The notes under the pieces were generated by a model. The model had not been told where the DNA came from and did no database searches. It saw only the letters and a program-made list of their open reading frames with translations. Position numbers and translations under genes: made by a program. A DNA stretch of 64,000 bases from JAJDAT01 sp964570665 (lineage in GTDB: Bacteria; Nitrospinota; Nitrospinia; Nitrospinales; JAJDAT01). The stretch lies in the NCBI GenBank assembly GCA_964570665.1, contig CAZMZH010000001.1, positions 310,001-374,000 on the forward strand. Reading direction: 5' to 3'. Shown piece after piece: positions 8,290-17,393 of this stretch; position 1 is the stretch's first letter, and every line of letters starts with the position of its first letter.

Positions 8290-10464
8290 CTAAGGTTTTG
8301 CTGGCGAAGCGTAATTTTTAGATTTGGCAAATTCTCGAAGTTTTTTCCCGTTAAGTGGAATCTTTATATATGAAGTTAAATTTGATTTTGAATTGTAAAA
8401 CACACTGTTTGAATGAATCGCTGCAAATAAATAAAATGTATTTTGGCCTTTTAAAAATGGTTCTTTTTGAAGAAGGTTGAATTCCTTAAATAAAAACTGG
8501 TTTGAAGCGCCCAGATAAGTAGGAAGCGATTTAGGCGAAAGTAACGAAATTTCAAGTTTGGGATTAAGATTGACGACCAGCTTTGAAATATGGTGAGTTT
8601 GAACATGAAAACGGTAAAACAGGAGGGAGGATTTGATTAAATAACCACCTGCGGTGCGATTCATTTCTAATTTCAAGCGAAAAGGAAACATAAGATCCTT
8701 CAAATAAATCAAATAATTTCCCTTAAGATGTTTTAGTTGGGAAATTGAGTCAAACTCTTCTTCCAATGAAATTATTTTAATTTCTAATTTACTTTCTGGC
8801 TTGATGTCATGACTGTCCAATAATAAATCCCTAATATCATTTTCGACTACGTATTTGTTAAACGTGTTGTTGTAACACGATTGATTAATATTTGGGGTGT
8901 ATTCGGTGACAACAAAACGCCTGGTGATCGAACCATCAGGAACCACAACTAAGAGATTTCTCTTCTGCGAAATGGATTTATCGCCTTGAAAAAATTTAAA
9001 ACGAATATTTTCGGTTGCGCCTAAAAAATCCAAATTTCTTATGTAGAAACAGTTTTTTGAAGTTATATTAACCTTAGAAACATTGCTATTTTTATAAATC
9101 AACTGAAGCAATTTTAAGGATTGTGGCCCCCCATTCATACCTAGCCCTTCAAAATAAACTCGCTGAAAATATTCCTCTGGAGACAAATTTAGCTTTTCCA
9201 TGAAGGTCTTTAATAGATTTGCATAACCGCTGTATTCTTTGTAACGTCGTAATTTGAAATTTTTCGAAAACAGATTTTTTATTGATTCTGTCTTATACTT
9301 TAAGACTTCTTGATGAGCATTAGAAAGTAAAAATAAAAAAGAAACGAAAAGACACGTATAAAAAATTATTCTTCCTGTTCTTTCCTTCAAACTTTCCTCA
9401 ATCCATAAGAAAAAATATGAAATGACCATCATTTGAGGGAATAACAAAACATAGGAATACCAGTTGTGAGGGAAATGCCCTCTAAACGCTTGAGAAACTT
9501 CAAAAACTAGTCCAGTAAAATAAAATAAAAGAAATAATGAGATTTCTTTTTTACATATATGAATTCCATCTTTCCGCGTTTTTTTAAAAATAGTGAAAAG
9601 TAGGACACTCAATCCCGCTACAGTTAAAATTAAAAAAAACCAAGCAATTTCCTTTGGGAAAAGTTGATATCGCCAAAGCCCATTCTTTAGAGTAATTCCG
9701 GTTAAAGTGTGGCTTAAAAAGGGAATTTGTAATAGGGTCGATAAGGTATGTTTTGAAAAAGTTGGTATTCCTTCCCCTAAAGCTTGAAAAAACTTTACTT
9801 TATAAATTATATAAGGAGTGAAAGATAAAATTCCTATTAAACCGCCCCACCAAAGTGGCTTTGGACCAATTTTAATTCGCCATAGGAGCTTTAGGATCAA
9901 AGGAATAAAAGCAAAAATTAATATTGAATAATGAAGTTGAATTCCTAGGGATATTGCCAATACCATTAATGGCACATAATGGTCTTTTTTATTTAAAACG
10001 AATTCTAAGTAGGCCCAAATAAAAAGAACGATAAAAGGAAAGAGAAAAGATGGGTTTATGGGAAAGCCTACAGCTCCCATATGAGGCAAACAAAATAAAG
10101 CAAGTATTGTTGCAATAGCGCAGGAGAAATAATCGAAAAACTTTCTTAAAACAAAGTAAAAACCTACGACACTTCCAATGTTGAGTAAAAAATTAAAATA
10201 AAATATGGATTCATAAGCTTTGTGAATGAAAAGAGGTATCGTTAATAGGAAATATAAGAAAGGCCCGGGTAGTCTACCCCCAACATTTACTTCGGGGCCC
10301 GCTAAAGGAATATAATGACCCTCAATTAATTTAAAAGCTCGATCAAAATCTCTTGAATTCCAATCTTTGATCAAAATATAGTCTGTTAATTCAAAGCGGA
10401 AATAAGTTCCAAAAATGAAAGATAAGATCAAGAGAGCTGAAAAAACTAATTTTTTTTTACCCAT
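8290..10464 (-). CDS. Polytopic membrane protein, GT-C-glycosyltransferase-like (paralog B)
   Basis: A 724-residue homolog of the protein at 5136-7313 with the same architecture: about ten membrane segments in the first ~410 residues, then a soluble C-terminal domain of about 300. Shared landmarks in the same order are RDFDR (38-42), YIPLAGPE, RLPGP, YESIFYFNFLLN, FPINPSF and ISLGIQLHYSI. The first loop acidic residues would be the expected active site if these are GT-C enzymes. Sequence similarity is strong in the membrane part and weaker in the tail, so the duplication looks old. It is transcribed toward paralog A. No clear ribosome binding site precedes the ATG. Confidence 0.7.
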   Translation of the reverse strand: MGKKKLVFSALLILSFIFGTYFRFELTDYILIKDWNSRDFDRAFKLIEGHYIPLAGPEVNVGGRLPGPFLYFLLTIPLFIHKAYESIFYFNFLLNIGSVVGFYFVLRKFFDYFSCAIATILALFCLPHMGAVGFPINPSFLFPFIVLFIWAYLEFVLNKKDHYVPLMVLAISLGIQLHYSILIFAFIPLILKLLWRIKIGPKPLWWGGLIGILSFTPYIIYKVKFFQALGEGIPTFSKHTLSTLLQIPFLSHTLTGITLKNGLWRYQLFPKEIAWFFLILTVAGLSVLLFTIFKKTRKDGIHICKKEISLFLLFYFTGLVFEVSQAFRGHFPHNWYSYVLLFPQMMVISYFFLWIEESLKERTGRIIFYTCLFVSFLFLLSNAHQEVLKYKTESIKNLFSKNFKLRRYKEYSGYANLLKTFMEKLNLSPEEYFQRVYFEGLGMNGGPQSLKLLQLIYKNSNVSKVNITSKNCFYIRNLDFLGATENIRFKFFQGDKSISQKRNLLVVVPDGSITRRFVVTEYTPNINQSCYNNTFNKYVVENDIRDLLLDSHDIKPESKLEIKIISLEEEFDSISQLKHLKGNYLIYLKDLMFPFRLKLEMNRTAGGYLIKSSLLFYRFHVQTHHISKLVVNLNPKLEISLLSPKSLPTYLGASNQFLFKEFNLLQKEPFLKGQNTFYLFAAIHSNSVFYNSKSNLTSYIKIPLNGKKLREFAKSKNYASPAKP

Positions 10465-10732
10465 GAAAAAAGGTCTTTTTTAAAGAATTAAAATAGTGGG
10501 CGGGGATATATGCTATGTTTTTCTTGTAAAATATTTATAACCCTTTGGGATTAGAAGAGGTCTAAATTTCTTAATATACATTTAAAATATAATTGCCAAA
10601 TTCATTTGAGGAATACAGATTTTTTCAAAACCCATTTGAATCGGCAATTTAATTTTTTGTCGCGATCTTAAAATAGGCGATTGCTATATTTAAATCTTGA
10701 TCAACGCTTAATCTCTGATAACACAAAATCGA

Positions 10733-12580
10733 CTATTTTTTGGAGAGATTATTAAGGTTTTCTAAAACTGTTTTTGCTTTAGAGCTTCCATTTTTAGCGG
10801 CATTTGTTAAAAAGCTAATCGCTTTATTAATATCTTTATCGACTCCTAAACCTTGAATGTATAAAAGACCAAGGTTATATAAACTCGGAGTGTGGTTTCC
10901 TGCATCAATGAACCATTTGGCTGCCTCTTTATAATCTTTTTGAGTCCCTAACCCGTTTAAAGATAAAAACCCAAGCATAAACCTACAGTCTCGAACACCC
11001 TGTTTAGAACCTTTAACGCACCAGTTTTTAGCCTCTTTGAAATCCTTATTAACTCCTTGGCCGTTCATATAAAATACGGCAATATTATAATAAGCATTGC
11101 CAACCCCTTTACTAGCTTTTTTATAATACCCCAAAGCTTTTTCATAGCTTTGGGGTATTCCAAGACCAAGGGAGTGCAGTAAACCTAGGGAAAAAAAACT
11201 ATCATATTGGGATTGTTTTATAATTTCTCTTTTAAACTTAATTATTCGGTTTTGGTATAGCTCAAGTTTCTTTTTATATTTTTTATTGAAACTATCAATA
11301 TAAAGATCTGTAGTTTGAACCGATGATTTAAATAACCTTATGGCTTCCTTATATTTTTTATTTGTAGATTCACTATTATCATCCCTCAGCATTTCACCTA
11401 GTGAAACTTGGGCAGGTGGGAAATTTTTGTTGGACGCTTTAAGGAACCATTTTTTTGCATTCTTAAAATCTTTTGATTTTAAGTATTCTAAACCCAGAAA
11501 ATATTGCGACCACACACTCCCTAGCTTTGCTTCATTTAAAAACAGATAGTTTCTTTTATTCCTACGCTTATCGATAGTAAGCTTACTATCATTTATTGTA
11601 AACTTAACCAGAGGATGTTTTTCAATGGTTCCTACAACGAATCTTTCAATATTTTTGGCGTCTTTATAAGGTCTATCGCGTACCCAACAATGATGATTGC
11701 CTTGCATGTAAAGGATCGGTTTTTTGAAATTTTGAGCTAGAGTAACAAGTTGGTCGCTAAAAGGTTTATAATGCCGATCAGCTTCCCAAGAACTTAATTG
11801 GATTTTTCCGCAAACTTCATAAATAGAGTTTTTATCTCTTAAACCGCTAAAATCATGGGCAAAGATTACCATCGTTTCGACTTGATCTTTGTGTTGTTTT
11901 AAGTTTTCTTTTATCCAGGATATATTATTCTGCAATATTTTATTGAATTTAACTTTTTCCGTAGTCCTTTTTTCAAAATGTTTTATTCCTATAAAAAGCG
12001 TATGTTCTAAAAAAAAAGTAAAGTTTTCCTGTTGTTCCTTTTGTCTTTTTGCCAAAAAGTTTAACTTCCAATTTTTTTCAAATTGAAAAATATATTGATC
12101 ATAATATCTTTTTGCCTGAGAACTATTTTCACAGATACTATAGTCATTATCGCCAGGAATGGTAAAAACTGGTAATGGAGAACGTTTAAATAAGTCGCTA
12201 AAATCTTTATAATCATTTTCTTCACAGATTTTTTGTTTGTGCTTTATATCCCCCAGATGAATAATGAATTTCGCTTTTTCTGGAAGATTCTCTAGTTCTT
12301 TTTCAATTAAATAATATGCTTTATTACTATAGGGAGAATCCGCAATTGCGAGAAAGCTTATTTCTGCTTCGCTAAGCTTTATACCTACAAATAAAAAGAT
12401 CAAAGAAAATAGTGGAACGATTAAAAGTATAGGCTTTATTAGTTTGATTTTATTAATTTTGCTTACTGTGTTTAAAAATGAAAATTTGAGTCTTTCTAAA
12501 TTTATTTTTGGAATTTCGATGTCATGGATGAGTTTTTGGTAGAAGTCTTTGGGAAAGTCGCAGATTTCAGATATTTGCAT
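10733..12580 (-). CDS. Membrane-anchored calcineurin-like metallophosphatase with SEL1 repeats
   Basis: A 615-residue fusion. Residues 1-46 are polar, 47-69 form one membrane helix, and 71-340 form a metallophosphatase domain with the expected metal-ligand blocks in order: D81 (AIADSPYSN), HLGD at 108-111, GDND at 143-146 (PGDNDYS), AHD at 241-243 and GNHH at 294-297. From about 345 to the end are SEL1-type TPR-like repeats, recognisable by recurring A-x-x-x-y and G-x-GxxxDxxxAxxWyxxA patterns (for example GLGTQKDYKEAAKWF and GLGVDKDINKAISFL). The anchor suggests the catalytic part faces the periplasm. Start: GGAAG lies 6 nt before the ATG. The substrate is unknown; SEL1 repeats usually bind proteins. 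Confidence 0.85.
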   Translation of the reverse strand: MQISEICDFPKDFYQKLIHDIEIPKINLERLKFSFLNTVSKINKIKLIKPILLIVPLFSLIFLFVGIKLSEAEISFLAIADSPYSNKAYYLIEKELENLPEKAKFIIHLGDIKHKQKICEENDYKDFSDLFKRSPLPVFTIPGDNDYSICENSSQAKRYYDQYIFQFEKNWKLNFLAKRQKEQQENFTFFLEHTLFIGIKHFEKRTTEKVKFNKILQNNISWIKENLKQHKDQVETMVIFAHDFSGLRDKNSIYEVCGKIQLSSWEADRHYKPFSDQLVTLAQNFKKPILYMQGNHHCWVRDRPYKDAKNIERFVVGTIEKHPLVKFTINDSKLTIDKRRNKRNYLFLNEAKLGSVWSQYFLGLEYLKSKDFKNAKKWFLKASNKNFPPAQVSLGEMLRDDNSESTNKKYKEAIRLFKSSVQTTDLYIDSFNKKYKKKLELYQNRIIKFKREIIKQSQYDSFFSLGLLHSLGLGIPQSYEKALGYYKKASKGVGNAYYNIAVFYMNGQGVNKDFKEAKNWCVKGSKQGVRDCRFMLGFLSLNGLGTQKDYKEAAKWFIDAGNHTPSLYNLGLLYIQGLGVDKDINKAISFLTNAAKNGSSKAKTVLENLNNLSKK

Positions 12581-13362
12581 CGAAAACTTCCTTATCGCTT
12601 ACTAGCTTTTATAGATAAATTGTATTTTAACCGTTTCTGGAGTTCTATGAATAAATTTTTACTAAAAAGTTTAAATTCAAGAATACACCACCCTCTTTTT
12701 TATACTTTTAACATTATCATTATCTAAATCCTTGTTTTAATCCATGATCGAAAGAACATCATTGCTTAGGCATAGTATTTTTTGCCAGTCCACCTTTACT
12801 ATCTCAAGAGCATTATACCTAGCAAAATTTGTACTGGTAGAATACTTTGGTAAGCGGAAGCAATAATGTCATCCAAGAAAATATTGTCAATCAGTTTGAA
12901 ATTGGATTCAATTTTGACATCGCAGAAAATTATTTCTCGGAAATGAAGACCACCAACAATACTATGGTTTATTCTGGATTGGTAACCACAGGAAACTTTG
13001 ACGGCGGTGGTAGTAATATTGACATCCCATAAGCGCTTTACACTTTAAAAGGCTATTGATATTAGAGGCCTACAAAGAGCAAGATTATTCAATAGAAACC
13101 ATTTTAGGTTTGTTACGCTGAGTTAGTGAAAGGTAAAAATATAATTTAAATAGAAGCGATATTTCTCTCTCCTGTGGGGATTGCCTGAATAACGCGCGGA
13201 AGGAACGGCCTTAAATTAAGCCGGTTTTAGTTTAATGATTTGTAATTTCTTAATCTATTGGGGCGCAATGCTGGTCAGATATTTAGCATCGCGATAAAAG
13301 CTATTTTTCAAAAAGAGAACTTTATTAGCTATTGCACTTAGGACTTGAATCTGCCAAAAATA
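12581..13362. other. Gene-poor region with decayed coding remnants
   Basis: About 780 bp between the metallophosphatase and dnaJ without an intact gene. It holds the beta-helix-like remnant at 12841-13032 and a second short open stretch at about 13026-13121 on the plus strand (ending YSIETILGLLR then stop) whose origin I cannot identify. A bulged inverted repeat near 13206-13226 is followed by a short T-rich run. The rest shows no recognisable signal. Confidence 0.5.
12841..13032 (+). pseudogene. Remnant of a right-handed beta-helix repeat protein
   Basis: The frame reads SGSNNVIQENIVNQFEIGF and then TTNNTMVYSGLVTTGNFDGG before a TAA. The Asn-ladder pattern with N-x-I-x-x-N spacing is typical of the parallel beta-helix coils of NosD/pectate-lyase-like proteins, ending as a C-terminus would. 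A TAG stop immediately upstream (12838-12840) and the absence of a proper start, signal peptide or ribosome binding site indicate a truncated remnant rather than a gene. Confidence 0.45.
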
Positions 13363-14460
13363 TTAGGACATAAGTTTTTCAAAAAAACCCATATGTTTAT
13401 TTTTAACAGCTTTTCCATCAATTTCTGCAAGCTCTTGGAACAACTCTTTTTGTTTTTTTGATAACTTCTTAGGCGTTTCAACAACTATTTGAAGAACTTG
13501 ATCCCCTCTTCCTCGTCCTTGAATATGAGGTATACCCGCGCCTGGAATTCGGTAGGTATTTCCCGATTGAATTCCTTCTGGTAACGAAATAACTTTTGTT
13601 TTTCCTTCTTCTAATAACGGGACTTCAATTTCAGCTCCCAAAGCGGCTTGTGAAAAAGAAACCGGAAGTCGGCAATAAATATCAGATTCTTCTCGATGAA
13701 AAAATTCATGCGGCTCCAAATGGATAATCACATAAATATCACCGGGGGGTTCCCCATTAGGGCCTTTTTCTCCCTCGCCCCTGAGTCTCAATCTAGAGCC
13801 ATGATCTACGCCAGCAGGGACATTCACAGAAATTTCTTTTGGTTTTAGAACAGAACCTTGACCTCGGCAAGAAGAACAAGGACTAACAATTCTTTTCCCC
13901 GCTCCATTACAAGTTGGACACGTTGTTTTAATACTAAAAAAACCTTGCTGTTGAATGTACTGTCCAGAGCCACGACACATTCCGCATACTTGTGGAGAGG
14001 TGCCAGGCTTCGAACCGCTTCCTCGACAAGTTTCGCAAGATTCTCTTTTATTTATATCAACAACCTTTTGGATTCCAAAAGCCGCTTCCTCAAACTTTAG
14101 CTTCAAGTCTAGTCTTAAGTCGGCCCCTGTGGATCGAGATCTTCCACCGCCGCCGCCAAAAAAACCGTCAAAAATATCGCTAAAGCTAGAAAAGATATCG
14201 TCGAATCCACCTGGACCGCCTCCAAAACCTCGTCCTTTTAAACCTTCATGTCCAAATTGGTCGTAAATTTGTCTTTTTTCCTGGTCCTTTAAAACGTCAT
14301 AGGCTTCTGCCGCTTCTTTAAACTTTTCTTCAGCTTCGCTATCCCCTGGATTTTTATCAGGATGATATTGCATCGCCAATTTTCTATAAGATTTTTTTAG
14401 CTGTGTTTCATCAGCATCTCTACCAACTCCCAGTACTTCGTAATAATCTCTTTTCGACAT
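13363..14460 (-). CDS. dnaJ: Chaperone DnaJ (Hsp40)
   Basis: Co-chaperone that delivers unfolded clients to DnaK and stimulates its ATPase. The 365 residues show the full type I architecture: J domain 1-70 with HPD at 33-35, a Gly/Phe-rich linker (about 75-115, GGGPGGFDDIF), four CxxCxGxG zinc-finger repeats (CETCRGSG, CGMCRGSG, CPTCNGAG, CSSCRGQG) and the C-terminal substrate-binding domains. It follows grpE by 64 bp in the order dnaK-grpE-dnaJ. A weak ribosome binding site precedes the ATG. Confidence 0.97.
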   Translation of the reverse strand: MSKRDYYEVLGVGRDADETQLKKSYRKLAMQYHPDKNPGDSEAEEKFKEAAEAYDVLKDQEKRQIYDQFGHEGLKGRGFGGGPGGFDDIFSSFSDIFDGFFGGGGGRSRSTGADLRLDLKLKFEEAAFGIQKVVDINKRESCETCRGSGSKPGTSPQVCGMCRGSGQYIQQQGFFSIKTTCPTCNGAGKRIVSPCSSCRGQGSVLKPKEISVNVPAGVDHGSRLRLRGEGEKGPNGEPPGDIYVIIHLEPHEFFHREESDIYCRLPVSFSQAALGAEIEVPLLEEGKTKVISLPEGIQSGNTYRIPGAGIPHIQGRGRGDQVLQIVVETPKKLSKKQKELFQELAEIDGKAVKNKHMGFFEKLMS

Positions 14461-14524
14461 AAATAACCCAATTCGGAATCAATTTTACCGGTTCATAGAA
14501 CAAACGGTTCGATTAACGTCAACA

Positions 14525-15124
14525 TTATCCAGCTTTAGCAACTTTTACTTTAACCGGCTTTAATAACTTATCCTTAAACATATATCCAGGTTCTAACTCT
14601 TCTATCACTTTGTTATCTTGTTCCGGATTTTCGGCGGGAACAGTCATACAAGCTTCGTCCGTACTAGGATTAAACTTTCTTCCTATCGCTTGAATTACTT
14701 GGACGCCATTGCTCTCCAATTCTTTTCCGAATTGAACTATCGTCATATCAAGACCTTGTTTCAAACTTTCAAAATCACCGCTATTCTTTGCCGCCCCAGA
14801 AGCTCTTTTTAAATTATCCAAAATCGGAACTAATTGCGAAAAAAGCTTAGCTTTTACTTGATCAAGTTTACTTTCGTTTTCTCTTTGCAAACGTTGCCTT
14901 ATTTCGTCCGTTTCGGCGCTTTTTGCTTTATAAGCCGCGATATATTCACGCAGTCTCTTATCTTTTTCCTCAGCTTCGTTTTTCAACTTTTCGACATAAG
15001 TTGGAACTAGTTCTTCTAGTTCTACATCTTCGCCCGAATCGTCTTCATCTACCCAATGGCGTTTATCGTTCACAGTGAACTTTGACGCTTCTTGACTTTC
15101 TTTTTCTTTTTCTTCATCTGACAT
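14525..15124 (-). CDS. grpE: Nucleotide exchange factor GrpE
   Basis: GrpE releases ADP from DnaK. I place the start at ATG 15124 (199 residues) because GAGAGG lies 7 nt upstream; an in-frame ATG at 15169 would add 15 residues but has no such site. The N-terminal third is acidic and disordered, then a long coiled coil (about residues 45-115, KLKNEAEEKDKRLREYIAAYKAK) leads to the C-terminal beta domain with NPSTDEACMTVPAENPEQDNKV and ELEPGYMFKDKLLKPVKVKVA, which matches the GrpE signature. It sits between dnaK and dnaJ, downstream of a dnaK terminator-like hairpin. Confidence 0.93.
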   Translation of the reverse strand: MSDEEKEKESQEASKFTVNDKRHWVDEDDSGEDVELEELVPTYVEKLKNEAEEKDKRLREYIAAYKAKSAETDEIRQRLQRENESKLDQVKAKLFSQLVPILDNLKRASGAAKNSGDFESLKQGLDMTIVQFGKELESNGVQVIQAIGRKFNPSTDEACMTVPAENPEQDNKVIEELEPGYMFKDKLLKPVKVKVAKAG

Positions 15125-15194
15125 AAACGGACCTCTCATCAAAACATCGACATCGTATGCGGGGATCAAAACTCAGGAGATTATTATGTCCCTG

Positions 15195-15233
15195 AAAAAA
15201 CAATGACCGCGCCGAAAATAAATCGGCGCGGTC
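15195..15233 (-). terminator. Hairpin terminator or attenuator between dnaK and grpE
   Basis: A perfect 11-bp GC-rich inverted repeat (15205-15215 with 15223-15233, 7-nt loop) begins 16 bp after the dnaK stop and is followed on the minus strand by a T run (15195-15200). It probably limits readthrough so that dnaK is made in excess over grpE and dnaJ. Confidence 0.85.
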
Positions 15234-15248
15234 TTAAGATTATCATTG

Positions 15249-17195
15249 TTACTTTTTGCTAATGTCCTCAAACTCAGCGTCAACCACATCGTCGTTAGAG
15301 GTTTTACTCTCGCCTTCACCTTCCGGAGGAGGAGCGTCAGAACCGCCAGCATCAGCTCCCTCAGCGCCGTCGGCGCCTTCAGCTCCTTCAGCGCTTTGTG
15401 CCTGCGCATACATAGCCGAAGCTACTTTATGAGAAGCCTGAGTCAATTTTTCAATTTGTTCTTTCATTTTATCCGCGTCGTCGCTTTCTATTGCAGTTTT
15501 AGCTTCGGCGATAGCGGCTTCGGACTCTTTAACTTCATCTTCGGAAAGCTTCTCTTTATTTTCGGTGAGAGTCTTCTCAAAGTTGTAAATTAACGAGTCC
15601 AATTGGTTTTTCTGGTCAATCGTTTCGCGGCGTTTTTTATCTGCATCCGCATTTGACTCAGCGTCTTTAACCATATTGTCGATTTCGTCGTCGCTCAAAC
15701 CTGTAGAATCGGTAATGGTAATTTTTTGTTCTTTATTCGTTCCCTTGTCTTTTGCGGAAACGTTTAAGATACCATTGGCGTCGATATCAAAAGTAACTTC
15801 AACCTGAGGAACCCCGCGAGGCGCAGGTGGAATACCATCTAAATGGAATTTACCTAAAGATCGATTATCTTTCGCCATTTCCCGTTCGCCTTGGAGAATG
15901 TTAATTTCCACGCTAGGCTGATTATCTGCGGCAGTTGAAAATGTTTCGGATTTTTTCGTAGGAATAGTCGTATTCCTTTCGATTAATTTAGTAGTTACCC
16001 CGCCCAATGTTTCAATTCCCAAAGACAAAGGCGTAACGTCTAGCAATAGAATATCTTTCACATCTCCAGATAAAACACCCGCTTGCACAGCCGCTCCTAA
16101 AGCTACCACTTCGTCAGGATTCACTCCACGATGAGGCTCCTTTCCAAATAATCCCTTAACCATTTCCTGAGCTTTAGGAACGCGAGTTGAACCACCTACT
16201 AAAACAGCTTCAGTAATTTGGCTAGCTTCAAGACCTGAATCGGCCAATGCTTTCTTACAAGGTTCTAAACTTCTTTGTAATAAGTCTTCAATCATAGACT
16301 CAAACTTTGCTCTGGAAATTTTCATTCCCAAATGTTTAGGCCCCGAAGCGTCTGCCGTAATAAATGGAAGATTAACTTCCGTTTCATTTACAGTGGACAA
16401 TTCCATTTTCGCTTTCTCGGCAGCCTCTTTTAATCTTTGCAAAGCCATAGTATCTTTTGAAAGATCAATTCCTTGCTCTTTCTTGAATTCGGTAATTAAC
16501 CAATCAATAATTTTTTGGTCTAAGTTATCGCCGCCTAAATGCGTGTCGCCATTAGTCGCTTTCACCTCAACAACATTATCCCCCACCTCAAGGACTGATA
16601 TATCGAAAGTACCGCCGCCAAAATCATAAACGGCTATCATCTGGTCGTTTTTCTTATCCAAGCCGTAAGCCAAAGCAGAAGCCGTGGGCTCATTAATGAT
16701 ACGTTTAACTTCTAAGCCAGCAATCTTTCCAGCGTCTTTGGTGGCTTGTCTCTGAGCATCGTTAAAATAAGCTGGTACCGTAATTACAGCTTCGGTAACG
16801 GTTTCTCCCAAATACGCTTCGGCAGATTTCTTTAGCTTTTGCAAAACCATGGCTGAAATTTCGGGAGCGGAATATTGCTTACCATTCGCCTCAATCTTAA
16901 CGTCGTTTTTGTCTCCCTTTATAACCTTATAAGGCACCATTTTCATCTCTTCCGAGACTTCGTCAAATGAACGCCCCATAAATCTTTTTACGGAAAAAAT
17001 TGTATTTTCCGGATTGGTAATGGCTTGTCTTTTGGCAACTTGTCCAACCAAAATTTCTCCGTCTTTAGTGAAAGCCACCACAGAGGGGGTGGTTTGATTT
17101 CCTTCTTCATTTACAATTACTTTGGGCTCGTTACCTTCCATTACAGCCACAACGGAATTCGTGGTTCCCAAGTCAATTCCGACAATCTTTCCCAT
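15249..17195 (-). CDS. dnaK: Chaperone DnaK (Hsp70)
   Basis: ATP-dependent chaperone, 648 residues, normal length. The nucleotide-binding domain starts with GIDLGTTNSVVAV (4-16) and includes YDFGGGTFDISVLEVG and VGGSTRVPKAQ. The linker DILLLDVTPLSLGIET leads into the substrate-binding domain and helical lid. The tail has a Gly/Ala/Glu-rich repetitive stretch (AEGAEGADGAEGADAGG) and ends in an acidic segment as in other DnaKs. AGGAGTC lies 7 nt before the ATG and a good promoter lies at 17256-17284. It is the first gene of dnaK-grpE-dnaJ, with no hrcA in the window. Confidence 0.98.
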   Translation of the reverse strand: MGKIVGIDLGTTNSVVAVMEGNEPKVIVNEEGNQTTPSVVAFTKDGEILVGQVAKRQAITNPENTIFSVKRFMGRSFDEVSEEMKMVPYKVIKGDKNDVKIEANGKQYSAPEISAMVLQKLKKSAEAYLGETVTEAVITVPAYFNDAQRQATKDAGKIAGLEVKRIINEPTASALAYGLDKKNDQMIAVYDFGGGTFDISVLEVGDNVVEVKATNGDTHLGGDNLDQKIIDWLITEFKKEQGIDLSKDTMALQRLKEAAEKAKMELSTVNETEVNLPFITADASGPKHLGMKISRAKFESMIEDLLQRSLEPCKKALADSGLEASQITEAVLVGGSTRVPKAQEMVKGLFGKEPHRGVNPDEVVALGAAVQAGVLSGDVKDILLLDVTPLSLGIETLGGVTTKLIERNTTIPTKKSETFSTAADNQPSVEINILQGEREMAKDNRSLGKFHLDGIPPAPRGVPQVEVTFDIDANGILNVSAKDKGTNKEQKITITDSTGLSDDEIDNMVKDAESNADADKKRRETIDQKNQLDSLIYNFEKTLTENKEKLSEDEVKESEAAIAEAKTAIESDDADKMKEQIEKLTQASHKVASAMYAQAQSAEGAEGADGAEGADAGGSDAPPPEGEGESKTSNDDVVDAEFEDISKK

Positions 17196-17255
17196 GATGG
17201 CAGACTCCTAAAATTTTTATTTATTTCAAAAACTACTTAATTTTCTGTCACATGG

Positions 17256-17284
17256 TTCATAAGACTGAAAAAAACCCTTGTCAA
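17256..17284 (-). promoter_or_regulatory. Sigma70-type promoter of dnaK
   Basis: On the minus strand TTGACA (17279-17284) and TATGAA (17256-17261) are separated by exactly 17 bp, about 60 bp upstream of the dnaK start. No CIRCE inverted repeat (TTAGCACTC-N9-GAGTGCTAA) is present nearby, so HrcA-type control is not supported. Confidence 0.7.
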
Positions 17285-17393
17285 GTAATGGCGCTCTTTT
17301 TTCACTATTTTTTGACTAAATCTATTTTTTTCACTGCAATATTTGATAAAATAGAAGCCTAATAATAAAAATCAATTTTTTCGAGCGAATATA

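Noticed and set aside
12524..12727. Plus-strand ORF after the metallophosphatase start
   Set aside because: It is antisense to the first codons of the real gene, with no ribosome binding site and low-complexity content.
13955..14266. Plus-strand ORFs across dnaJ and dnaK rich in Pro or Arg
   Set aside because: They are shadows of the Gly/Phe-rich and zinc-finger coding regions of dnaJ and carry no translation signals.
17196..17393. CIRCE or RpoH-type heat-shock element upstream of dnaK
   Set aside because: Inspection shows no TTAGCACTC-N9-GAGTGCTAA dyad; the promoter present is a plain sigma70 type.
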